A DNA stretch of 64,000 bases, taken from NCBI RefSeq assembly GCF_000261365.1, contig NZ_AJVC01000004.1:434001-498000 (forward strand). The letters are read 5' to 3'. Origin of the DNA: Herbaspirillum sp. GW103 (GTDB lineage Bacteria; Pseudomonadota; Gammaproteobacteria; Burkholderiales; Burkholderiaceae_D). Each line of letters opens with the position of its first letter. Position 1 is the stretch's first letter. The position numbers and the translations under genes are program-made. This document shows positions 57,382-64,000 of the stretch, piece by piece. The notes under the pieces are model-generated. The model was given only the letters and a program-made list of their open reading frames with translations, did not search any database and was not told where the DNA came from.

Positions 57382-58941
57382 TCAGCGGCCTTCGACAGCG
57401 CTCCATGCCTTGGCCTGCAGGGCCTTGGCGCGCTCATCGTATTTGGAATCGATGAGCTTCATTTCATCGTCGGTCACATCTTCAAATGCATTTTCAATCA
57501 GTTGGCGCGCGCGCTCGGAAGGCAGGGCCAGGATCGCGCCGAATTCGTCATAAGCCAGGCCAGCAAAGGCCGGCAGCGTCTTCACGCCCGCCAGACCCAG
57601 CTTGCCAGCCAGCACACGGTCCAGGCCTTCGAAGTTGATCAGCTCCTCTTCCATGCCTTCCAGGCCTTCTTCGGAGGCGATCGCTTCGGTCACCAGGGCG
57701 TCGCGCGAGCGGTTGCGCAGCTCATTGACGGTCTCTTCGTCGAACGATTCGATCTCGAGCATCTCGTTGATCGGCACGTAGGCGATTTCTTCCAGGGTCG
57801 AGAAACCTTCCTCGACCAGGATGTCGGCCACTTCCTGGTCGACATCGAGCTTTTCCATGAACAGCTTGCGGATCAGCGCGGTTTCGGCCGCCGACTTGTC
57901 AGCCGATTCCTCGGCCGTCATGATGTTGATCTGCCAGCGGGTCAGTTCGGCTGCCAGACGCACGTTCTGGCCGCCGCGACCGATGGCGATGGCGAGGTTT
58001 TCTTCATCCACCACCACATCCATGGCGTGCTTTTCTTCATCGACCACGATGGAGGTCACGTTGGCCGGGGCCAGCGCACCGATGACGAACTGCGCCGGAT
58101 CTTCCGACCACAGCACGATGTCCACGCGCTCGCCGCCCAGCTCACCGGTGACAGCCTGCACACGCGAACCGCGCATGCCCACGCAGGTACCGATGGGGTC
58201 GATGCGCTTGTCGGCGGTGTAGACCGCGATCTTGGCGCGCACACCCGGGTCACGCGCAGCCGACTTGATTTCCAGCGAGCCTTGTTCGATTTCCGGCACT
58301 TCCAGTTCGAACAGCTTCATGATGAATTCCGGCGCGGTACGCGACAGGATCACCTGCGGGCCACGGGCGCCGCGGTCCACGCGCAGGATGTAGGCACGCA
58401 CGCGATCACCGATGCGCAGATTCTCCTTGGGGATCATCTGGTCGCGCGGCAGGCGGGCTTCGATCTTGCCGGATTCGATGATGGCGTCACCGCGCTCCAT
58501 GCGCTTGATGGTGCCGGTCACCAGGGCATCGCCACGGGCCAGGAAGTCCGCCAGGATCTGCTCGCGCTCGGCGTCGCGGATGCGCTGCAGGACGACCTGC
58601 TTGGTGTCTTGCGCAAAACGGCGGCCGAATTCAACGGATTCGATCGGATCTTCAATGTATTCGTCGACTTCGATATCGGGGAACTGTTCCTTGGCTTCGA
58701 ACAGCAGCACTTCCTGGTCAGGCAACTGCAGGCCGGCTTCATCGGGCACGACGTGCCAGCGGCGGAAGGATTCGAACTCGCCGCTTTCACGGTCGATCGA
58801 GACGCGAATGTCGACCTCGCCTTCATAGCGCTTCTTGGTAGCCTGCGCAAGCGCATGCTCCAGTGCGCCGAAGACGACTTCCTTATCGACGTTCTTTTCG
58901 CGCGCCAGCGCATCGACCAACAACAAAATTTCGCGACTCAT
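57382..58941 (-). CDS. nusA: transcription termination/antitermination factor NusA
   Basis: 519 residues. N-terminal RNA polymerase-binding domain (1-125), S1 domain ([11 protein letters not shown]), KH1 and KH2 ([10 protein letters not shown] and [12 protein letters not shown]), and two C-terminal acidic repeats (residues ~365-490), as in E. coli NusA. Its ATG overlaps the rimP stop (ATGA), so the two are coupled. Confidence 0.98.
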   Translation of the reverse strand: MSREILLLVDALAREKNVDKEVVFGALEHALAQATKKRYEGEVDIRVSIDRESGEFESFRRWHVVPDEAGLQLPDQEVLLFEAKEQFPDIEVDEYIEDPIESVEFGRRFAQDTKQVVLQRIRDAEREQILADFLARGDALVTGTIKRMERGDAIIESGKIEARLPRDQMIPKENLRIGDRVRAYILRVDRGARGPQVILSRTAPEFIMKLFELEVPEIEQGSLEIKSAARDPGVRAKIAVYTADKRIDPIGTCVGMRGSRVQAVTGELGGERVDIVLWSEDPAQFVIGALAPANVTSIVVDEEKHAMDVVVDEENLAIAIGRGGQNVRLAAELTRWQINIMTAEESADKSAAETALIRKLFMEKLDVDQEVADILVEEGFSTLEEIAYVPINEMLEIESFDEETVNELRNRSRDALVTEAIASEEGLEGMEEELINFEGLDRVLAGKLGLAGVKTLPAFAGLAYDEFGAILALPSERARQLIENAFEDVTDDEMKLIDSKYDERAKALQAKAWSAVEGR

Positions 58942-59432
58942 CCTTTGCGACTCCTAAAATCGACCTGCGGCACCAGGTGTGCCTTATCCACATCGGCCAG
59001 CGTGAAATTCAACACGGCGGCCGACCCATCGTTTGCTTCAAATTCCAATACCAGTTCCTCGCCTTCCGGTTCACGCAGCACGCCTTCATAGGTCTTGCGG
59101 TTGGACGTACCGGGCAGCGGCACGCGCAACTTGACCACGGCTTCGCAATCCACGAAACGCACGAAGTCACTGAACTTCTTAAGGGGGCGATCCAGCCCGG
59201 GCGAGGAGACTTCCAGGCGTTCATACAGCACGTTTTCCACGGTGAAGACGTGCAACAGCTGATGCGTCGCCTTCTCGCAATCCTCGACGGTGATCGAACG
59301 CGCTTCTTCTGCTTCGGGGTCGAACGGAAAATCGATGAAGACACGCACCAGACCGCGCTGCGCCTTCTCGAACTCAACCAGTTCGTAGCCCAGGCCCGCG
59401 AGGGTGGATTCGATCAGCTCCAGCAATTGCAA
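58938..59432 (-). CDS. rimP: ribosome maturation factor RimP
   Basis: 164 residues if started at the TTG at 59432, which has GGAG eight bases upstream and gives the family N-terminus ([19 protein letters not shown]). An in-frame ATG at 59483 would add 17 residues without similarity. Motifs: [28 protein letters not shown]. Needed for 30S assembly. First gene of the nusA-infB operon. Confidence 0.93.
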   Translation of the reverse strand: MQLLELIESTLAGLGYELVEFEKAQRGLVRVFIDFPFDPEAEEARSITVEDCEKATHQLLHVFTVENVLYERLEVSSPGLDRPLKKFSDFVRFVDCEAVVKLRVPLPGTSNRKTYEGVLREPEGEELVLEFEANDGSAAVLNFTLADVDKAHLVPQVDFRSRKG

Positions 59433-59498
59433 GACTATTTCTCCATCAGGATGCCGGTTTGCCAGCGCGGGCAAAGCAGACATCTAAAATTGATCAGC

Positions 59499-59523
59499 AA
59501 AAAAAAAATGGGCATCTGCCCAT
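59499..59523 (-). terminator. probable attenuator in the rimP-nusA-infB leader
   Basis: On the minus strand atgggc-agat-gcccat (59508-59523) is followed by a run of ten T (59499-59508). It lies between the promoter at 59655-59683 and rimP, so it would stop a share of transcripts. Just upstream an 8-bp hairpin (atctcgcg / cgtgagat with one G-U pair, 59532-59550) could be an alternative structure. Confidence 0.75.
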
Positions 59524-59654
59524 CTTTTGTTATCTCACGCAACGCGAGATCACACATCACGCGAACCACCGTACTTCCATCGATCATGGCGCAGGCGGAT
59601 CTATCAATGATTTATCACATATGCGATTCGCGGCAGGTTGCGTTTAACTAACAT

Positions 59655-59683
59655 ATTATAACCGATTCAGGTATCCACAGCAA
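59655..59683 (-). promoter_or_regulatory. promoter of the rimP-nusA-infB-rbfA-truB-typA operon
   Basis: Minus-strand TTGCTG (59678-59683) and TATAAT (59655-59660) with exactly 17 bp between. Start near 59648 gives a 216-nt leader that contains the attenuator hairpin. The region 59684-59816 up to the rluB stop shows nothing else. Confidence 0.75.
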
Positions 59684-59816
59684 ATCCGGAATCATGTCAA
59701 ATAGGATTGCAGTGCCAAAAACGTCCATAAAAAACGTCATTGCTGCATTTCAAGCGTCACGGGTAGTGTAAAGAAGCTCTTGCCCGCCCCGGCATTGCCG
59801 ACAGGCAAGAACGTCA

Positions 59817-61865
59817 TCAGCGACCGCCGCGCCGGCGATTCATGCCAGGCAGGCCGCCCAGCATGAAGTTCGCCGCAGTGTTGCCACCGCGCTGCGGACG
59901 ATTGCCACGACGCTGGTTGCCGGCATCCGGGAAGCCCAGTGCGGTCTGCAGCGGATCGGGCTGGCGGCTCTTGGGCTGGCCGCCCTTGTTGCCACCACCA
60001 TAACCTGCGCCATTGCCCCCGCCATTGCCATAGTTGCCACCCTGGTTGCCGAAGTTGCCGCCATTGCGCCCCTTCTGCGGACCCTTGTTCTGCATGGCGT
60101 TGCCACGCGGGCCGTTGTTCTGGCCGCGACCGGCGTGACCGGTATTGCCGCCGTTGCCGGACTTGGCTTCACCGGCCTGCTTTTCCAGGCCACAGGCAGC
60201 CATCAGGTTGCGCACGGCGTTTTCTTCCAGCTCTTCCCAACGACCACGCTTCAAGGTCTGCGGCAAGGTCATGGCACCGTAACGGGTACGGATCAGGCGC
60301 GACACGGTCAGGCCGACCGCTTCAAACATGCGGCGCACTTCACGATTGCGGCCTTCGCCGATGGTCACGCGATACCACTTGTTCACACCTTCGCCACCGC
60401 CATCGGCGATGCGCGAGAACTGCGCCGGACCGTCATCGAGCTCCACGCCCGACAGCAGCTTCTGGCGCATGCCCTCTTCCAGCTCGCCCAAGGTACGCAC
60501 GGCGTATTCACGCTCGATGTTGTAGCGCGGGTGCATCAGGCGATTGGCCAGGTCTCCGGAGGTGGTGAAGAGCAGCAAACCTTCGGTATTGAAGTCCAGA
60601 CGGCCCACGGCCAGCCACTTGCCAGCCTTCATGGTCGGCAGGCGATCGAACACCGAGCTGCGACCTTCCGGATCGGCATGGCTGACGATCTCGCCCGAGG
60701 GCTTGTGATAGACCAGCACGCGCGGCGGACGCTTGCTCACCTTGCGCTGGATCAGCTTGCCGTTGATGCGCACGGCATCGGTGGGCAGGATGCGCTGACC
60801 GATATGGGCCGGCTCGCCATTGACCGATACGCGGCCGGCAACGATGAGCTCTTCCATGTCGCGGCGCGAACCCAGACCGGCATCGGCCAGCACCTTGTGC
60901 AGCTTGGGAGCATCATCCTCGGCGGTCAGGTCGCGACGGCCATTCTTGCCGCGCATCTGGTGCGGCTGACGGCCACCGGCCTTGGCGCCCTCGTCGCGGT
61001 CATACGCTTCCGAGGTCACGTAGGAGAAGATGTCATCGACCGGTTCGGCCGAACGCAGGCCCAGTTGCGGGGCCTTGGGCTTCTTGCCGTTCTTCTCGAA
61101 ATTCTTTTTGCCTTGCTGGCCAGGCTGACCGCCATGAGCGCCATGACCATTGTTCTTGCCGAACTGGCCGCGCGGCTGGCGTTCGACGGCGGGAGCGACA
61201 TCGCCCTCGCTCTTGCCATGCACCGGTGCGGCCTCGGCACCACCGGCGGCGGCACGCTGGGCGGCGCGATTGTTGCGCAAGGCACGAGGACCACGCACGC
61301 CACGGCGGGCCGGTTTGGCGCGATTGGGATCGACCGGGGCATCCAGCAGCACCGGCGGGGCAACCACTTCCTCACCGACGGTGACGATGACCTTGGGCAA
61401 TTCGGCCACCGGAGCCGATACCGGCGCGGCCACCTCAGGCGCTGCCGCCTTGGGCTTGGCAGCGCGCTTGGGCTTGGCCGGCGCGGCAGGTGCAGGCTCC
61501 ATGGCCAGGCTCATCTGAGCCGCGGCCTCGGCGACGGGGGCGTCTGCCACCACATCGGCCTTCCTGGTACGCGGCTTGGTGACGCGCGGTTTCTTTTCCG
61601 GAGCAGGTACGGACTCGGCAGCAGGTGTCTCCACCACTGCCACGGCCGGTGCCGCCGTCTCGGCGCTGAGCTTCTTTGCTCGCGGCGCACGCTTTTTCGG
61701 CGCAGCCTCGTCAGCGACGGCTTGCGGCGCGGCCGCGATTGCCTCGACCGGCGCAGCGCCGGCCGCAGGCTTGCGGGTACGCTTCTTCACCGGCTTGTCG
61801 GATGCGGCAGCATCGGCCGCGGCCAGGTCGACCTGGGTCTCGTCTTTGGAACTAGTTGGCTTCAT
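59817..61865 (-). CDS. rluB: 23S rRNA pseudouridine(2605) synthase RluB-type with long extensions
   Basis: 682 residues, more than twice E. coli RluB (291). The core (about 315-575) has the S4 domain [15 protein letters not shown] and the RsuA-family catalytic motif [13 protein letters not shown] near residue 420. It is flanked by an N-terminal ~310-residue A/P/K-rich tail and a C-terminal ~100-residue G/N-rich tail (G-N-Y-G-N-G-G-G-N), both presumably disordered. Such extensions are usual in Burkholderiales. ATG 61865 overlaps the end of scpB, so the two are coupled. Confidence 0.92.
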   Translation of the reverse strand: MKPTSSKDETQVDLAAADAAASDKPVKKRTRKPAAGAAPVEAIAAAPQAVADEAAPKKRAPRAKKLSAETAAPAVAVVETPAAESVPAPEKKPRVTKPRTRKADVVADAPVAEAAAQMSLAMEPAPAAPAKPKRAAKPKAAAPEVAAPVSAPVAELPKVIVTVGEEVVAPPVLLDAPVDPNRAKPARRGVRGPRALRNNRAAQRAAAGGAEAAPVHGKSEGDVAPAVERQPRGQFGKNNGHGAHGGQPGQQGKKNFEKNGKKPKAPQLGLRSAEPVDDIFSYVTSEAYDRDEGAKAGGRQPHQMRGKNGRRDLTAEDDAPKLHKVLADAGLGSRRDMEELIVAGRVSVNGEPAHIGQRILPTDAVRINGKLIQRKVSKRPPRVLVYHKPSGEIVSHADPEGRSSVFDRLPTMKAGKWLAVGRLDFNTEGLLLFTTSGDLANRLMHPRYNIEREYAVRTLGELEEGMRQKLLSGVELDDGPAQFSRIADGGGEGVNKWYRVTIGEGRNREVRRMFEAVGLTVSRLIRTRYGAMTLPQTLKRGRWEELEENAVRNLMAACGLEKQAGEAKSGNGGNTGHAGRGQNNGPRGNAMQNKGPQKGRNGGNFGNQGGNYGNGGGNGAGYGGGNKGGQPKSRQPDPLQTALGFPDAGNQRRGNRPQRGGNTAANFMLGGLPGMNRRRGGR

Positions 61866-62766
61866 TCTTCGAATCTGGATGTGGCGGACGCGCGTCATTT
61901 CCCCGCTGATCGGCCCGCTCGGTGGTGTCGTTGTGCTCGCCTGCCGCTTCGTCGGCGGCCTCAATGGCGTCTGTGCCAGTTACGGCAACGTCTTGCTCAA
62001 AAGGTTCTTGCGCTTCTGGGGAAGCGTCTTCACTGCCTGCAGCGCGCTCTTCCCCGGTGGCGGCTGCGCTATCGGACTGCTCTACATCCTCTGCGGCGAT
62101 ACCCCCGGACCGGGCCGCTTGGGCCTCGGCGCCAGGCACCTCGTCTTCTTCCTGCGCCTGCTCTGCCAGCGCCGCCACCCCGCCCTCGAGGGCCTGCAAT
62201 TCCAGCAGCGCACCCTGGGCAGCAGCTTCACCGCTGACCTGCTGCAGCGGCGGCAATTCTTCCAGCGAACTCAGACCCAGGTCATCCAGGAACTTGCGCG
62301 TAGTGGCAAACAGCGCCGGTCGGCCCGGCACGTCACGGTGGCCGATCGATTCAATCCAGCCCCGGTCTTCCAGCATGCGGATGGTCTGCGTATTGACGGC
62401 CACCCCGCGAATCTCTTCGATGTCGCCGCGCGTGACCGGCTGGCGGTAAGCGATGATGGCCAGCGTTTCCAGCGTGGCGCGGGTGTACTTGGGCGGCTTC
62501 TCCGGATTCAGGCGTTCCAGGTAGACCTTCATCTCCTTGCGGCTCTGGAAGCGCCAGCCCGTCGACAGGCTGACCACTTCCACCCCCTTGTCGGCCCATT
62601 CGGTGCGCAGTTCATCGAGCATCTGCCGGATCATCTCGGCGTTGATGTCGCTGCTCTCTTCGCTCTCTGGATCGACGTACAGCTTTTTCAGGTCATTGAT
62701 CGACAGGGGCTCATGCGTGCAAAGCAATGCAGTTTCGAGGACTTTCTTGGCCTCAGCAATATTCAT
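61852..62766 (-). CDS. scpB: segregation and condensation protein B
   Basis: 304 residues. Two winged-helix domains (residues 1-190) are recognised by [34 protein letters not shown] and [14 protein letters not shown] ~110-residue acidic, low-complexity tail follows. Partner of ScpA and Smc in chromosome condensation; scpA is not in the window. The stop overlaps rluB by 14 bp. Confidence 0.95.
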   Translation of the reverse strand: MNIAEAKKVLETALLCTHEPLSINDLKKLYVDPESEESSDINAEMIRQMLDELRTEWADKGVEVVSLSTGWRFQSRKEMKVYLERLNPEKPPKYTRATLETLAIIAYRQPVTRGDIEEIRGVAVNTQTIRMLEDRGWIESIGHRDVPGRPALFATTRKFLDDLGLSSLEELPPLQQVSGEAAAQGALLELQALEGGVAALAEQAQEEDEVPGAEAQAARSGGIAAEDVEQSDSAAATGEERAAGSEDASPEAQEPFEQDVAVTGTDAIEAADEAAGEHNDTTERADQRGNDARPPHPDSKNEAN

Positions 62767-63188
62767 GTACCACTCTTGTGCGTCTTGTTGTTAACAAAGT
62801 TCGGCTTGCAGCAGGTCTCCGGCGCTACGGCTGCAGTCCGCCCGTCCGGCAGCGAAAGCCGAAACAGGCCGGGTGCGGCAAGTCTTGCGCAGTGCTGGAT
62901 GCGGCGGCGCTGCCTTCCGGTGTTTGGAGATTGAATGAGCTGGAATCTAAGACCCGGGCAAATCGGCGTCGCGGAGGACTCGCGCTTTCGCAAAGCCGTC
63001 ATGTCGCGGGGTTGCGGACGGCCGACCTGCACCTTTTCAACTACCGGCCTTGCGTCATGGAGCCTTTGTTGGCCGCACAGGCTGCGGCGGTCGGGGCGCA
63101 AGGCATCAAAAGTACTGGGCGGAGTGTAGCACAAAGATTTGCGGGGATGCAGCCTGTTGCAGCCTGCGGACAATTATTTGCATGACCA
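62767..63188. other. 420-bp spacer upstream of scpB
   Basis: No supported gene. An extended -10 (TGCTACACT on the minus strand; hexamer at 63123-63128) could be the scpB promoter, leaving a leader of about 350 nt. Nothing else recognised. Confidence 0.45.
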
Positions 63189-64000
63189 TTACCGGGCGCT
63201 TCCCGCCTGCCGGGTCAGCCAGGCCGTGAAATCCTCGACCGTCATGGGCTTGCCAAAGAGATATCCCTGTACCTCGTCACAGGCATTTTCCTTCAGGAAA
63301 GCATATTGCTCTTCATCCTCCACTCCCTCGGCGATGACGCGCAGGTTCAGGATATGGGCCAGCGATATGACGGCCTTGACGATGGCTGCGCTGTCAGCAT
63401 CGCGCGCAATGTCGCGTACGAAGGACTTGTCGATCTTCAGCGCGTCGACCGGGAAGCGGCGCAGATAGGAGAGGCTGGAATAGCCGGTGCCGAAATCATC
63501 GACAGAAATCTGCAGACCCAGGCGCTTCAAGGCATGCAGGGTCGCCACGCTCTTCTCGGCATCTTTCATGACCACGTTCTCGGTGATCTCCAGTTCAAGA
63601 CAGGAGGCCGCCAGGCCGCTCTGCTCCAGTACGCCGGCGACGAACTCCGGCAAGCTCTGGTTGAGCTGCCGTGGCGAGAGGTTGACCGCCACCGGTATCG
63701 TCGGCAGCCCGGCCTCCTGCCAGCGCTTGTTCTGGTGGCAGGCACTGCGCAGCACCCACTCCCCGATGGGCAGGATCAGCCCGGCTTCTTCAGCGAACGG
63801 AATGAAGCGGTCCGGCGGCACCATGCCCTGCTCCGGCGACTGCCAGCGGATCAGCGCCTCGGCGCCGATGACACTGCCATCCTTGAGGCTCAGCTTGGGC
63901 TGGTAGTAGAGCTTGAACTCGTCCTGATCCAGCGCACGGCGCAGGTTGATCAGCATTTCCAGACGATTGCTGACCTGCGTGTCCATCCAGGGCGCAAAGA
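63189..64000 (-). CDS. EAL-domain cyclic-di-GMP phosphodiesterase, C-terminal part (5' end beyond the window)
   Basis: At least 269 codons; the frame is open to the window edge and reads F-A-P-W-M-D-T-Q-V-S-N-R-L, the usual linker between a GGDEF and an EAL domain, so the gene continues to the right. EAL motif G-A-E-A-L-I-R-W, then V-N-L-S-P-R-Q-L, E-I-T-E-N, V-D-D-F-G-T-G-Y-S-S-L-S-Y-L and I-A-E-G-V-E. All the catalytic and metal residues of active EAL enzymes appear present, so it should hydrolyse c-di-GMP to pGpG. Confidence 0.93.
   Translation of the reverse strand, partial: FAPWMDTQVSNRLEMLINLRRALDQDEFKLYYQPKLSLKDGSVIGAEALIRWQSPEQGMVPPDRFIPFAEEAGLILPIGEWVLRSACHQNKRWQEAGLPTIPVAVNLSPRQLNQSLPEFVAGVLEQSGLAASCLELEITENVVMKDAEKSVATLHALKRLGLQISVDDFGTGYSSLSYLRRFPVDALKIDKSFVRDIARDADSAAIVKAVISLAHILNLRVIAEGVEDEEQYAFLKENACDEVQGYLFGKPMTVEDFTAWLTRQAGSAR

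Overview
The window is chromosomal DNA of a high-G+C betaproteobacterium. The gene order dusA, ribB(X), ribH, nusB, aminotransferase on one side and rimP-nusA-infB-rbfA-truB-typA on the other, together with the protein sequences, fits the Oxalobacteraceae (Herbaspirillum or a close relative). This assignment rests on reading alone; no database was searched.

Left core (1-17.4 kb): a flavodoxin-like quinone reductase, a pirin with a divergent LysR regulator, gluQ-RS, the DEAD-box helicase rhlE, a fumarylacetoacetate-hydrolase-family enzyme, a TPR/glycosyltransferase-like protein, glucokinase, the small SRP RNA (minus strand), ubiD, a membrane-anchored lytic transglycosylase behind a long structured leader, and a minus-strand operon dusA-ribBX-ribH-nusB-aminotransferase. 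The RibA half of RibBX lacks its zinc cysteines.

Island (about 17.3-50.2 kb): a 33-kb element inserted in the 5' end of dusA. A tyrosine integrase sits next to attL. A 25-bp duplication of dusA sequence with one internal mismatch (17315-17339 and 50189-50213) marks both ends, and the original first 18 codons of dusA remain at the right end. The island carries: (i) an AT-rich defence-like block with an ABC/SMC-type ATPase and an unrecognised coiled-coil partner, a NucS/DUF91-like nuclease and a single-chain restriction-methylase; two of these genes have copies of the same ~115-bp upstream segment; (ii) a contact-dependent inhibition locus: CdiB-type transporter, 2640-residue CdiA-type exoprotein ending in a non-specific nuclease domain, and a YezG-like immunity gene; (iii) a P2-phage-like early/replication module (repressor, operator, small genes, Ogr-like zinc finger, HUH replication protein, PrtN-like regulator) without structural genes; (iv) a STAND NTPase with an Mrr-like nuclease domain followed by a gene with a HEPN-type motif that is broken by a one-base frameshift.

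Right core (50.8-64 kb): the minus-strand operon rimP-nusA-infB-rbfA-truB-typA with a promoter and a likely attenuator before rimP, then rluB and scpB overlapping, and the 3' part of a GGDEF/EAL protein that runs off the window.

The island combines mobility (integrase, phage replication module) with inter-bacterial competition (CDI) and probable anti-phage functions. The strongest candidates for an undescribed system are the ATPase/coiled-coil pair with its duplicated control segment and the nuclease-STAND/HEPN pair.
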